A stretch of 64,000 nucleotides of DNA from Simmondsia chinensis (taxonomy: Eukaryota; Streptophyta; Magnoliopsida; Caryophyllales; Simmondsiaceae). The position numbers and the translations under genes were made by a program. The stretch's first letter is position 1, and each line of letters starts with the position of its first letter. The notes beneath the pieces were generated by a model. The model was not told the DNA's origin and made no database searches. It worked only from the letters and a program-made list of their open reading frames with translations. The DNA is taken from contig JAGTTD010000018.1 in assembly GCA_018398585.1 (NCBI GenBank), positions 4,285,501 to 4,349,500 of the forward strand, in the 5' to 3' direction. Positions 10,921 through 21,920 of this stretch are shown in pieces.

Positions 10921-13376
10921 GGTAATCCCCTTGCTCTAGTTTATTTTGAAACTGCTTTAGTTGATGTTCCACCAAACTCTTGGTGGCTTGATAGTGGAGC
11001 ATCCATTCACATGTCTAACTCTTTGCAGGGGTTCAAAAACAAATGGAGGCCAAGTGAGGGTGAAGTTAGCGTGACCATGGGGAATGGAGTCCAACTAGAT
11101 GTAGAGTTTATCAGAACAGTTATATTAAATCTTGATTCTAGTTTTAGCCTTGCTTTAGAAAACACTCATTTTGTACCGTCCATGAGACGGAATTTAGTTT
11201 CAGTGTCAAGACTCGATGTTTCTAGTTATTAATTTACTTTTGGTAATACGAGAGTAGATTTTTATTTATGATTCTCGTGTTGTTGGAAGTGCTTCTTTAT
11301 GTTATAGTTTATATAAGTTAAATTTGTGTCCAAAATATGTTTCCCTTAACACTGAAATATTAGACACTAAAAGATCTCTTAGTAGAGAAAAATCATTCAT
11401 GTTGTAGCACAAGAGACTTGCTCACATTTTGGGGGAAAAAATAAAAAGGTTGATTAAGAATGAAAATGATCCCAACTTAGACTTTGAAGATTTTGGGACT
11501 TGCATTGACTGTATAAGGGAAAAACTAACTAAGAACAAAAGGCATGATGCTACCCGTAGTAGTCAACTCCTAGAAATAATTCATACTAACATTAGTGGGC
11601 CTTTATCTCCTACCATATGTGGGAAATCTTTGTTTATCACTTTTATTGATGATTATTCCAGGTATGGATATGTGTACCTGACTAAGAATAAATCTGAGGC
11701 TCTTGAGAAATTCAAAAATTTTAAGTTAGAAGTTGAGAAACAGTTAGGAAAAGTGATTAAGCTGTGAGATCTGATCGTGGTGGTGAGTATTATAGCCAGG
11801 GGCGGATTTAATGTACAAACACTGGGGGCATGGGGCCGCAGTGCTCTTGGGCCCAAATATCTAAATTTAGTAAATTAGAGGCTTAAATTAAAATAAATCT
11901 GAGTAAAATAGAATAAGGCCCCTATTACCCAGGCCTAATAACTCCCCCCACCCAATCGTGCCCCTCATTTCCCATCCCTTGATACTCTCTCTCCTTCCTT
12001 TCAACTTTCTCCCACCACTTTTCAGCTTTTTCTCTCCAATCTCTCTCTCCTCTCTCACCAAACTCTCTCCCCTGCCCCTCTCTCTCTCTTATAATCTATT
12101 GTATTTTTTTATAATTGGATTACTGTTTAGTTTAGTCATTAAATATATAGGGTTTGCGTTTTGATGTAAAAATTATGTTTTTGGTTGGATGGTTGAGTTT
12201 TGATACGAAATTAGGGAAATTATCATTTAGGTTCATCAAGTTTGTATTAAAGTATAAAATTATTTATTGTTTAAGTAATATTTGAGATTGAACAAGAATG
12301 AAGATCAGAGTTTGGTGGTGCTCGAAAAACAATTCAAAGCACTAGGGAGAGAAAAAAGTTTTATTAATCATTATTGTGTCCTTGCCAAATACATAGGTTG
12401 AAATAAAAAGAAAAATATGTATATATGAGGAAAATATGCGGAGCTGCAACCACAAGTAAAGGTAAAGAAAAATCAATAAAATTGTAATAGTTTGATTATT
12501 TATCATTTATGTGCCATACTATTTTAATATATATAATGAGTACCTTGAGTTTTAAATATTTTATACTATAAAGTTTAAAAAACTAATCAAATTCTAAAGG
12601 TACTTAAATTATAAAATATTTAAATGTCAGATACTTAGTAATAATATGTGCCCCCTGTGAATATTTTTTTGGATCCGCCGTTGATTATGGTAAACATGGT
12701 CATACGTGTTAATTTAAGGGACCGTTTGCTGAATACTTAGAAAGTTGTGGAATAATTGCTCAATTTACAATGCCAAGGACACCTAAAAATATGGCTTGGT
12801 TGAGCGCCATAATCACCATCTAAAAGATATGATGAGTAGAACCAAATTACCTGAATTCTTATGGGATGAAGCAATCATAACAGTTACGTATGTCTTGAAT
12901 AGGATACCCAGCAAAGCTATTCCGTAAACATCTTTTGAGTTCTGGACAAGGAGAAAACTTACTTTAAACCATTTAAGGGCATGGGGTTATCCAGCTGAAG
13001 TAAGAATATATAACCCAAATGAGTGAAAACTTGACCCTAAAACCATATGTGCTTTTTTCATTGGTTATCCAGAGGTCTCTAAAGGTTATAGATTTTATTG
13101 CCCCTCTAATGGCACAAGGATTGTTGAGTCCATAACTGCAAAGTTTCTTGAACTTGATGTGGGCACTTGTGATTGCTCTCAAGAACCCTTTGCTTGTCCT
13201 CAGCCAAGCCAAGTTGTAGTGCCCATTGTGCATGAAAGGAAGATTCTTAATCCAATCACTATAGAGCATATAGAGTTTCAACAATCCATTGTCCCCATCA
13301 TAGAGCCTACTCATCTGATTCAAGAATTGTGATTAAGGCAAAATCTACCCATTATACGTTCTCAGCAAGAAAGAAG
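10921..13376 (+). pseudogene. copia-1 protease and integrase remnant, split by a hAT MITE
   Basis: The aspartic protease begins near 10981 with WWLDSGASIHM, so the catalytic DSG is intact, and runs to VPSMRRNLVSVSRL. A GAG-pre-integrase segment with C-x2-C (GTCIDCI) follows, then the integrase core starting ISGPLSPT, with the first catalytic Asp in FITFIDDYSRYGYVYL. The second Asp lies in RSDRGGEYY at about 11766-11793, where the reading is interrupted by the MITE at 11797-12683. After it the integrase resumes with several stops through the RIYNPNE and CAFFIGYPEVSKGYRFY segment. A stop after RSDRGG-flanking sequence (11767) and others confirm it is dead. Confidence 0.88.
11797..12683. mobile_element. 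hAT-like MITE, 887 bp
   Basis: It starts CAGGGGCGGATTTA and ends TGGATCCGCCGTTG, so the ends form an imperfect terminal inverted repeat of the CAGGGGCGGA type seen in plant hAT (Tip100-like) elements. The 8-bp flanks are ATTATAGC and ATTATGGT (six of eight identical), in keeping with an 8-bp target duplication. It splits the copia-1 integrase between Tyr codons of RSDRGGEYY, which proves it inserted later. It has no transposase and only CT-rich and AT-rich filler. Confidence 0.8.
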
Positions 13377-13377
13377 A

Positions 13378-16252
13378 TTGGCGTTGTCAAATGATTATAT
13401 TGTGTATTTAGGAGAGGCTGATCATATTGTTGGTGGACTAGATGAACCATTTTCTTATGAACGAGCCATTTTTAGTTTGAAAGCGGAAAAGTGGAAGAAG
13501 GCAATGAAAGAGGAGATAGAGTCTATGGTACATAAAGAGGTTTGGAAATTAGTTGAGGCTGTTGAAGGATTTAATCCTATTGATTAAAAATGGGTGTACA
13601 AAGTCAAAAGGGACTCAAAGGGCGAAGTGGATAGGTTTAAAGCAAGACTAGTTGCCAAAGGATATATGCAAAGGGAAGGGATTGATTTTAATGAAACTTT
13701 TTCTCCAATTTCTTCTAAGGACTTCTTTAGAATCATTATGGCTTTAAACTGCACACTTTGACTTGGAACCATCAATTGGATGTTAAAATGAATTTTTTAA
13801 ATGGAGACCTCATAAAAGAAGTTTACATGTTACAACCTGATGGTTTTATAGAAGAAGGGAAAGAGCATATGGTATGGAACTCAAGAAGTCAATTTATGGA
13901 CTGAAGCAAGCCTCATGCCAGTGTACTTGAAGTTTCATAAGAAAAATATTGTCTATGAGTGTTGTTGCAAATCTGATAGACTCTTGTATGTATGTCAAGG
14001 TTAATGGGAGCAAGTTTATTTTCTTAGTTTTATATGTTGATGATATTCTACTTGCAAGTAGCTATCTTGGTTTGCCTCATGATGTCAAGAGCATGCTATA
14101 TAAAGTTCTTGACATGAAAGATTTTAGAGAAGCATCTTATGTTCTTGGTATCAAGATACAAAGGGATAGAACCAAAAGTTTACTGGGGTTATCACAAAGG
14201 GCGTATATTGATAAAGTACTTGAAAGATTTGCGCTCTTGAATTGCTAGCCTAGCATAGCACCCATATGTAAGGGAGATAAATTTAGTATGGAGCAATATC
14301 CTAATGACAATTTTGAAATACAATCCATGAGGGATATACCTTATAGAAGTGCGGTTGGCAGCTTGATACATGTCAAAGTTTGTATTAGGCTTGACATTGC
14401 TTTTACAGCTAGGTAGATACATATCTAACCCTGGAAGGGAACATTAGGTCGCTGCAAAAAAAGTAATAAGGTATCTACATGCTACAAAAGATCATATGCT
14501 TATTCACAGAAGGGTTGAAAATCTCGAACTAATAGGATATGCAGATGCTGATCTGGGTGGTTATGTTGATGATGTAAAGTTCACTACAGGCTTTATTTTC
14601 ATGCTTGCTGGCAGTGCAGTATCATGGAAAAGTGTTAAGCGAACTACAGTTTCTTTTTTTCGATAAGTGGCATCGGAGTGCTATACAAGATAGGCTCACT
14701 CGTAAAAACGAGGCCTGAAGCCAGCTGAAAACGACCAGTAAGCAAGAACGTCTAATGAAAAAGAAATGACCTATACTGGAGCAGAGCCAGTAATCTCGGA
14801 AACCCCAGAAATAACCTACACTGGAGCCGAGCCAGTAATCTCGGAAATCCCAGCAGCTATACGAACCACCCAATAACTGAAGCCTGCCAAGCCACATAAA
14901 CGATCAGGACCTCAAGCGTAGCAGTAGGAACATGAAGAGGCATAGACCCGATTGATGACCAACACAGCCAACAAACGACGCAGGAGGCCCCAAAGTTGAC
15001 AAATCCCAGACAAACAACCGAAGCGGCATACATGGAGATCACACAGACAACCGGCCAAACTATTACTTACAAAAACTGCACTAGAGCTGAGCCATCAATC
15101 TCAGAAACCCCAACAACTACCAGAAACACCTGCTTGTATCAAGTCTTCCAAGCCACAGAAAAGAACCAAAACCCCTGAAAACGTCCTAAATGGAAATCCT
15201 GGAACTCACACAGACCAAAGGCCAATCCTTTTCTTACCAAAAACCTACACTGGAGCCGAGCCAGAAATCTCGAAAACCCTAGCAACTACAAGAACACCTA
15301 CACTGGAGCCGAGCCAATAATCTCGGAAACCCTAGCAACTACCAGAACCACCAAATATCTGCAACCTGCTTCTAGCAACTACCAAAACCACCAAATATCT
15401 GCAACCTGCCTAGCCACGTGAAACACCCAAGACCTCAAGCATAGAAGGAGGATCACAGAGAGGCAAAGAATCGAATGACGCCTAACACAGCCACCCACAC
15501 GACGAAGGCATGCCCCAAATGCCAAAACCCCAAGAAACGACCATAGCGGAAACTGGCAAAGATCCACCAACTCAACCAAAGAAGGTGGACCATCAAACTA
15601 ATTCCAAGCCTTTTCAATAATCCAAAACTAGAACACAAGCATGAAATAATGATTCTGAGGGCATACAAGTGTCAAACAACCACAGAATTTCATATATGAC
15701 TCAACCATATTATGATTTTCAACTTTGTGCTAAAACAGGTAAGTATTTTAATGATACACCAATATGTAGAAAAACGGCATCTATATGTCAAAATTTGCAA
15801 TATACACACAACAAAGACCACAGGACCATCATATAGCAGAAAAGACTTTTTCTCACTCATCACAATTTGCCTTTCATAAATTCAAGCAACATATACAACA
15901 TGGAAGCAGAGGTCAGTGCTTGTTTTGAAGTTGGGACTCATGCAAAAATGTTGCACAACTTCCTTATGGGATTGCATATTATAAGTTTCATTACAAGGCC
16001 TATGAAGATTTATTGGGATAACACAGTGGTAATCTATTATGCTTGGAGCACCAAGAACCCTCGAGGTGCAAAATCTTTTAATTTAAAGACTCACAAGCTT
16101 AGAGAATGGGTTGAGAATGATGAACTTGAATATGTTTATATTGCCACCATGGATATGCTTGCGGACCCACTAACAAAGGGGCTATGGCCTATTGACTTTA
16201 CTAGGCATGTAAAACATATGAGTTTGTTAGTGTCTTTTGATATACTTATTTA
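13378..16252 (+). pseudogene. copia-1 reverse transcriptase and RNase H remnant, split by a LINE-like insertion
   Basis: The reverse transcriptase starts around WKKAMKEEIESM (13490), continues past a stop into KWVYKVKRDSKGEVDRFKAR and LVAKGYMQREGIDFNETFSP, and has its catalytic YVDD box at about 14035 (LYVDDILLA). RNase H follows, with LIGYADADLGG and AVSWKSVKRTT just before the insertion at about 14656. It resumes at 15892 with MEAEVSACFE, YWDNTVVIYY and the C-terminal ADPLTKGL motif, ending at 16252. At least five stops or frameshifts lie between. The protein would have copied the element RNA into DNA in cytoplasmic particles. Confidence 0.88.
14656..15880 (-). mobile_element. LINE-like 3' fragment with internal repeats, inserted in copia-1 RNase H
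   Basis: The segment interrupts RNase H. On the minus strand its right end is CACTTATCG followed by an A run, which looks like a polyadenylated LINE or retrogene 3' end. A short frame nearby ends ALRCHLSKK, like some plant L1 C-termini. From 14777 to 15420 it holds repeats built on CACTGGAGCCGAGCCAGTAATCTCGG-type units (CTGGAGC/GAGCCAGT and AATCTCGGAAA). No reverse transcriptase domain is visible. A target-site duplication was not found. Confidence 0.5.
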
Positions 16253-16399
16253 GTGGGAGCTAACACTCCATATATACTTTACATATGTCTTATTTTTATT
16301 TCCAAGTTCAATAAAGTCACAAAGTTTCATTCTCATTATTATGAGTTCACATATATTTGGTATAACAATGTGAATTATTATTGAGCTCATACAAAAAGG

Positions 16400-16632
16400 G
16401 ACTGATGCCTTGTTTTGAGGTGGCCTTGATATGAAGTGGCTTCAGTTTAAAAGCAATAAAGTGTAGCCTCGTTTTGAGGTGGCCTCGGTATGAGGTGGCT
16501 TTGGTTTAGAAGCAATAAAGTGTAGCCGCGTTTAAAGGTGGCCTCAGTATGAGGTGGCTTCCATTTAGAAGCAATAAAGTGTAGCCTCATTTTGAGGTGG
16601 CCTGGGTTTGAGGTAGCTTTTGTTTAGAAGCA
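16400..16632 (+). repeat. about 60-bp tandem repeat, four copies, in copia-1 3' region
   Basis: Four units carry GTTTTGAGGTGGCCT, TATGAGGTGGCTT and TTTAGAAGCAATAAAGTG with roughly 10 to 15 percent divergence. They lie just after the end of pol, in the 3' untranslated part. Each unit itself contains a GAGGTGGC doublet. Confidence 0.85.
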
Positions 16633-16679
16633 AAGTTATTTCTTTAAAGTGTATAGGGAAAAAGGAAAGGGGAATATTT

Positions 16680-17740
16680 CCTTTTTTTATTTTTGGTAAG
16701 TTAGCGAAATATATAGATGAAAGAAAAATAGTACAACTACAAGGGGCATACCCCAGGACACCGTCGAAGCCCACAAAGATGAAACAACGTCAAAACATAG
16801 TCCAGACAAAGTCCATACAATAAGCAACCAAAGTACAACTAAGGAACAAAAAGAAACTAAATCTCAAAAACCCATTGTCGAAGCAAGGAGGCATGGGGAT
16901 GAGCTCCTCTGAACGAAGGAGCAGCTAGTAAGCAGCTCCTAACCAAACCCGCAATCTCCTCTCGTATCGTCGCAACTGATCTAGTCGGAGAACGCTGAAC
17001 CCGAAGGTTGCACTCATACTAGAGAGTATACACGGTGGCAAAGAGGCAGAGTCGAGCTATGATACTGCCAATCTCTCGCCCCCTGAGGTGTTGAGCAGCC
17101 CAAGTGACGAGTTCATCCTAAGGAAGGGTAGGACAAGCAATAGATGTACTCGGAATGACGGAGCTCCAGACCGAGGTAGAAAAAGCACCAGTGAAGAAAA
17201 GGTGCTCGTGTGTCTCATCAGCAGAGCCACAAAGAACATAAACACTCTGAACTCCCAGTGCTCCAAAGCTCAGAAGTCGGTCCCGAGTCCAAAGCCGCTG
17301 CCGAGAAGCTAGCCAGAGAATGAAGGAGTGCCTCGGTATATGCATTTGAAACCACAGAAGGTGATGGATAGTGTCCTCCTCTCTCCTGCTCTGTAACATC
17401 TCCCAAGTGGACTTGGTAGTGAATTTCCCCGAAGGGTCACCCAACCACCGGATGGAATCCGCCACACCAGCTCAGGGGCTGAAAACAATCGTGTCCCAGA
17501 TGGGTCGGAGCTCCAAACAACCCTTTGGAAATCTCCACTGACCACCCTCAATAATGGATGAGACCTGAGAATCCCAATGAAACCCAAAAGAGGTGAGCAG
17601 TGGAGTAGGGAAGCACTCCGAGAGACGACCACTTGGAAGCCAATAATCAGTCCAAAGGGTAGTGTCAAGGCCATCGCCTATGATGTGATAGATCGCATCA
17701 TAGCAGAGGCAACGGACCGATAGAATCTAACCAAAGGGTC
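16680..17740 (-). mobile_element. 5'-truncated L1-type LINE fragment
   Basis: The minus strand carries the last part of a LINE ORF2, ending near a T-rich plus-strand tract (CCTTTTTTTATTTTTGG at about 16680) that would be the poly(A) tail. Only the zinc-binding (zf-RVT) portion downstream of the reverse transcriptase remains, so the element was 5'-truncated, as is common for LINEs. It sits inside the copia-1 3' untranslated region and is younger than that element. Confidence 0.75.
17057..17690 (-). pseudogene. LINE ORF2 C-terminal zf-RVT domain remnant
   Basis: The minus strand encodes GDPSGKFTTKSTWEML, FQMHIPRHSFILWLASRQRL, TRDRLLSFG and CGSADETHEHLFF. These match the reverse transcriptase zinc-binding domain of plant L1 elements (W-x6-H-x2-F-x2-WL, followed by C-x2-C and H-EHLFF). 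Here the C-x2-C reads VLCGSADE, with the second Cys missing. Upstream sequence (17465-17690) continues the ORF in other frames, and several stops are present. The product would have acted in target-primed reverse transcription. Confidence 0.8.
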
Positions 17741-18076
17741 TATAAAGGGTCTTTCTTTGAGATTGAGGACCAAATGTGGTTTTAGCATGTCTATTACATA
17801 ATTAAAGCTAGATCACATGTGCTAAACCACACCACTCTTTACCACACTAGGGGATCCATGCTGGTTAGCTGCTTGTGTTCGTGATAATGGAAAGTCTTGT
17901 GTCATGAAACGAGCACTATGACTGCATGGTTTAACATTACTATGCTTATTGGACCAGATTCTGTGTCGAGATGTTTATGTTTCATGACCAGTAAAGTTTG
18001 TCCAACTTGAGAGTTGTTTTACCAAACTAAAAGTTTTATAAAGTCATTCCCAATCAATGTTGCCCAAGTGGGAGAA
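17741..18076 (+). other. copia-1 3' untranslated region with polypurine tract
   Basis: Non-coding sequence between the LINE insertion and the 3' LTR. It ends with the purine tract AAGTGGGAGAA (18066-18076), which primes plus-strand synthesis, directly adjacent to the LTR. Confidence 0.75.
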
Positions 18077-18562
18077 TGTTGGAATTATTCCGTAAAGTGT
18101 GCTTCCATTGATTGGATTATCTTCATATTTGAAAAACTAGTTGGATGTTGAACCGGTAAAGCCTAATTGATAAAGTGATCCATAAAGTATGGACCTAGAT
18201 TCGTCTCAACTTATTGTATAATTAATAGTGTGGTATGTAAGGTGGTGGGCCTAAATAAAGACGGGCTTTGATGGGGGGCCCATATAGTTTACCAACCCTA
18301 GGCCTGGACCCCTCTCTCCTCCTAAAACCCTAGCTATAAAAGGTAGCTAAGGGGATGACTCACCCCATTTGGTAGTCATCATAAAGAATTGGAAAGCGAG
18401 AGGAAGACCAAGTTCTAAGCATGATCGAGAGACACATTCTTGCTTGTTTGTGATTGTCTTGCAGATCAAACCATATTTCAATTGACTACAACAATGACTT
18501 CCGCTAATGGTATATTTCCAATCTCTAACCCTAATATTTAGATCCTTGAAAAATTTTCTACA
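18077..18562 (+). repeat. copia-1 3' LTR, 486 bp
   Basis: Starts TGTTGGAATTATTCC, ends TTTTCTACA, and is followed by the target duplication GAAAT. A TATA box (TATAAAAGG) lies at 18335-18343. Confidence 0.93.
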
Positions 18563-18567
18563 GAAAT

Positions 18568-19651
18568 GACATAGCTTAATCGATCCAGAACTAAAGAACC
18601 CAACCTGAACTAAATTTGGCACAATATTCAAACCAATGTCTCAAACTCAAAATAATCTGGCCCAATAATACTAAAATTTCAAAATAACTTAACCCAATTA
18701 ACCCAAAACATTAGATCACTCAAACTCAAAATGACTCTATTCGACATAAACTCGTCTTAGAAATATCCAATCAAGTTGACCTTAAGTCCAAATGCTCCAA
18801 CCTAATTGACTTGGCCAACTCAATCCCAAGAAAACTGTCTTAATTTGAGATACGTTGAAATTCTAAATGATGCTTTTTATTAAAGCTAAACCAAAATGAC
18901 CTCAGCTCAAAACAACCTGACCCATGCTAGCACGTGTCTCAAAATGATCCCAACCTAATTAAACAAAAATCCAGGAAGACTAAAACATGAGTTTATCCGG
19001 CATGACTAAGGCTAGACTTGAGTTAAACTGAAACTCGAGATGACTCAAACCTAAAATAATCCATCCCATTTAAAACTCAACCATAACTTACCTGAAACTT
19101 GTAATGATCAACACATTTGACTCAAGACCTAAGATGACTTGAATTTTTGTGAAATCAACACTTCTAACCTCTTATTCCTTTGTTTATCCAAACAATGTAT
19201 TTTTGATGCCATTAGAATTTGAACTATAATAAAAAATTCGCAATCCAATTTCAAATCTATGTGTCAAACAGAACCTAAGCTCCTTTTCAGTTAAGTAATT
19301 TTCCCGGATGCCTACCATCGACTACAAGTTTGCCAAATTATGAGTAATGAATACATGACTAGCTTATGCCTTACGACATATTTGGTATTATTTTCCATTT
19401 TTATTTTGAATTTTTAAGAAACTAAAAATAAAATATTGGAAATTATTTCTAGGGCCTGTTGGTATTATTTTTAGTTTGCAATTTTTGATTCCGAGAAATT
19501 AAAGACAATAATTTTAGAAAATATATTTTTTTTTTTATCTTTTGTTTCTCTAAACCCAAAAAGTGCAAAGAGAAAACAATATTATTTAATTTTTTGGATT
19601 TTTTTTTGATTTCAGTGTTACCTAATTTGAATGAAAATCAAAAACAAGATA
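18568..19651. other. degenerate AC-rich repeat and AT-rich spacer
   Basis: From about 18568 to 19160 the sequence is a loose repetition of CTCAAAATGACC and ACCCAA-like words with no frame, a pattern seen in decayed minisatellite-like DNA. From 19200 to 19651 it is AT-rich, with a T run near 19528. No gene is supported. Confidence 0.55.
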
Positions 19652-19654
19652 TCA

Positions 19655-20030
19655 CAGTACAAGACAAATGACCTTCAGCAACGACAATAGTTGTTGCAAA
19701 ATATACATTGTCATTGCTAAAAATATTTTTAGCAACGACAATTGTCGTTGCAAGGTTGTTGCATATGATCTCGTTGTGAAAGCTCTTCAGGAATGACATT
19801 GTCATCACCAAAAATAATGCTCTTCGGCGACGATAATTGTCGTTGCAAAAGACAAGGTCTTTTAGGCAAAGACTATCATCATTGCAAAAGACGTTGAGTT
19901 TTGGCGACAACTATTGTCGTTGCCAAAGATCTTTGTTTTTGGCGATAACAATTGCTATTGCCAAAGACTATTGTGTTTTGCAGCGACAGTTGTTGTTATC
20001 AAAGACAATTGTGGTGTTGAATACTTCCTA
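19655..20030. repeat. CACTA left subterminal repeat block
   Basis: At least eight diverged copies of a 20-bp palindrome of the type GCAACGAC-NATTG-TCGTTGC, separated by AAAGAC-like linkers, follow the left terminus. Similar units occur at the right end at 29330-29760. Confidence 0.85.
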
Positions 20031-20519
20031 ATATCATTTCAATTACATTATTATAACATGTGATAAGTAATTTATATTTTAACCTATAATATAAGGTGTT
20101 TTACATAAAATATAATACTAAAGAAAATTTATTTATATTGAGACATTCCAATACAACCAATATTGTACATAGCTCTACGATCGCCAATGCATACAAATAT
20201 GAGCTCAAACATGCGAGACATCCAAATTTATAATATCACAAGGTAAATCCATAGCGATTTAAGTACAATCAATGTACTGTAACCCCAAAACCATTACATC
20301 ATCATTCCATGAATATCACATTACAATTGACAAATGTTTTTGTTTTCTTCAAAATAGCGGCGACCACCTGGAGCTTCCAACTTGCAACTCTAAAGTTCTA
20401 CAACAATAAATATAACACAAATTAATGGTAAGACAAAGTAACCTAAAACCAAAAAAATAAAGTATTACCACACATCATATGTATCGAGGATAAACCAACT
20501 GCTTTCAAAAATACCTCTT

Positions 20520-20698
20520 AGAGTTAGCTAACATTTCTCATTCGCATTATGTCCCCCATCATTTGTTTCCACTCTTTTATCTCATTCTTACGTCTTTGAA
20601 AGTCTTTGATTTCTTTTTTAATGTTCTTCCATGAGTATTTTCTGTGATTCAATTTCTTTCTTCTGAGATTCAATTTCTTTTTCCTGATTGTTAGGAAA
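20520..20698 (-). pseudogene. coiled-coil exon remnant inside the CACTA element
   Basis: The minus strand encodes QEKEIESQKKEIESQKILMEEH and, one base out of frame, KEIKDFQRRKNEIKEWKQMMGDIM followed by stops. The heptad-like pattern of Glu, Lys, Ile and Leu predicts a coiled coil, such as occurs at the C-terminus of plant CACTA-encoded (Transposase_24-like) proteins. Copia-4 inserted directly upstream of it. The identity rests on context and composition only. Confidence 0.4.
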
Positions 20699-21118
20699 AT
20701 GTCTCAAAATTACTTGGCATTTTAAGGAGAAGGGCCGTGAGGAGGCCGATCGACCGGGAAAGTTACGTAAAAGAAGGACGCCTCTAGAAAGCAAGCCGAT
20801 CGATCGGGAAGCCCATTTTTCCAGCGCCTATAAATTCAGACGTAGGGTTACGTCATATGCATCCAATTGAAAAGTGAGGTATTCTCCCCAGTGGCACCGC
20901 CACAATAAAATTGAGTGTGAGAGAGAATATTGTAATTCTTCTTTTGATTCAACAATAAAAGCTTCGATCTTCGCTCGTGACTTTCTCCCCTTTCGATTGT
21001 AAAGGAGTTTCCACGTAAATCATTGTGTCGATTGTTTCTTTTCTCTTTTAGGCCATTTATTTATTTGTCATGGTATTTGATTCGATTCCATACCGGGAGA
21101 CTTATTTATTTCAGCACA
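20699..21118 (+). repeat. copia-4 5' LTR, 420 bp
   Basis: Starts TGTTAGGAAAATG and ends TTTCAGCACA. A TATA box (TATAAA) lies at 20829-20834. It lacks about 69 bp present in the 3' LTR, in the region of repeated GATCGATC words. Confidence 0.92.
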
Positions 21119-21121
21119 AAC

Positions 21122-21134
21122 TGGTATCATAGCC
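21122..21134 (+). promoter_or_regulatory. copia-4 primer-binding site
   Basis: TGGTATCATAGCC lies three bases after the 5' LTR. It is one base different from the canonical initiator tRNA-Met site TGGTATCAGAGCC. Confidence 0.88.
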
Positions 21135-21153
21135 TGGTTCTTCGAATTGCTAC

Positions 21154-21920
21154 AATGGCATCAGGTATTAAGACTGAGGTAGAGAAGTTCAATGGTCAGG
21201 GAAGCTTCAGTTTATGGCAAGTCCGTATGAAAGGACTCCTGACTCAGAACGGCTTGAAGAAAGCACTTGAGGGGAAAGAAAAGAAACTCGAGCCTATGAC
21301 CGAGGCACAATGGGAAGAGATGGATGATAAGGCTCTCACGGCGATACAGATGTATTTGGCTGATGATGTTCTGTCAGAGGTTTTGGAGATGGAAACCGCA
21401 AAGGAGTTATGGGAGAAATTGTTAGACATGTTTTTCCACAAGTCCGTCTCCAACAAACTCGCAGTGAAGCGTCGGTTGTTCACTTTCCGTATGACATAAG
21501 GTACATCTCTTAAAACCATCTTAGCGAGTTTACCTCTATTATACAAGAATTAAAGGAATTGGATGATTTCGCTAAGGGCAAGGATCAAGCTATGATATTA
21601 CTGTGTTACTCTCTAATTCATATAAGGGCTTCGTAGAAAGCATGATATACGGGGGTAGGCCAACCGTTACTGTTGATGAGGTGAAAAGAAACCTGGTGAG
21701 TAAAGAACGAGTATATAGGGAGTTATCTTACTCGGTGAATGACTCAGGTAGTGGTTTGCATGTGAGAGGTAGACCAGAACATAGGGGATCCAATGGTGGA
21801 AAAAAGTCTAGGTCTAAATCTAGACATAAGAACCTGTCGTGTCATTATTGTCACAAGAAAGGGCACATAAAGAAAGACTGTACAAATACAAAAATAAATC
21901 TAAAGAGGGTAACAGGGGTG
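21154..21920 (+). pseudogene. copia-4 gag remnant
   Basis: The ATG at 21154 (MASGIKTEVEKFNG) is the likely start because it follows the primer site closely and opens the conserved gag motif. The capsid part runs through ELWEKLLDMFF to a stop after TFRMT (21499) and resumes in other frames with VESMIYGGRPTVTVDEV. The nucleocapsid zinc knuckle C-H-Y-C-H-K-K-G-H-I-K-K-D-C (21836-21880) is intact. One stop and at least two frameshifts separate these parts. The protein would package element RNA. Confidence 0.9.

Larger units (their letters stand above)
8433..18562 (+). mobile_element. copia-1: complete but decayed Ty1/copia retrotransposon with nested insertions
   Basis: LTRs at 8433-8917 and 18077-18562 flank gag, protease, integrase, reverse transcriptase and RNase H remnants in the copia order (integrase before reverse transcriptase). 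The five bases on both sides are GAAAT (8428-8432 and 18563-18567), a perfect target-site duplication. The element has been enlarged to 10.1 kb by a hAT MITE (11797-12683) and two minus-strand LINE-like fragments (about 14656-15880 and 16680-17740). Stops and frameshifts break every protein, so it cannot transpose on its own. Confidence 0.93.

Noticed and set aside
21122..21134. tRNA-like match
   Set aside because: It is a primer-binding site complementary to a tRNA end, not a tRNA gene. No tRNA gene was found in the window.
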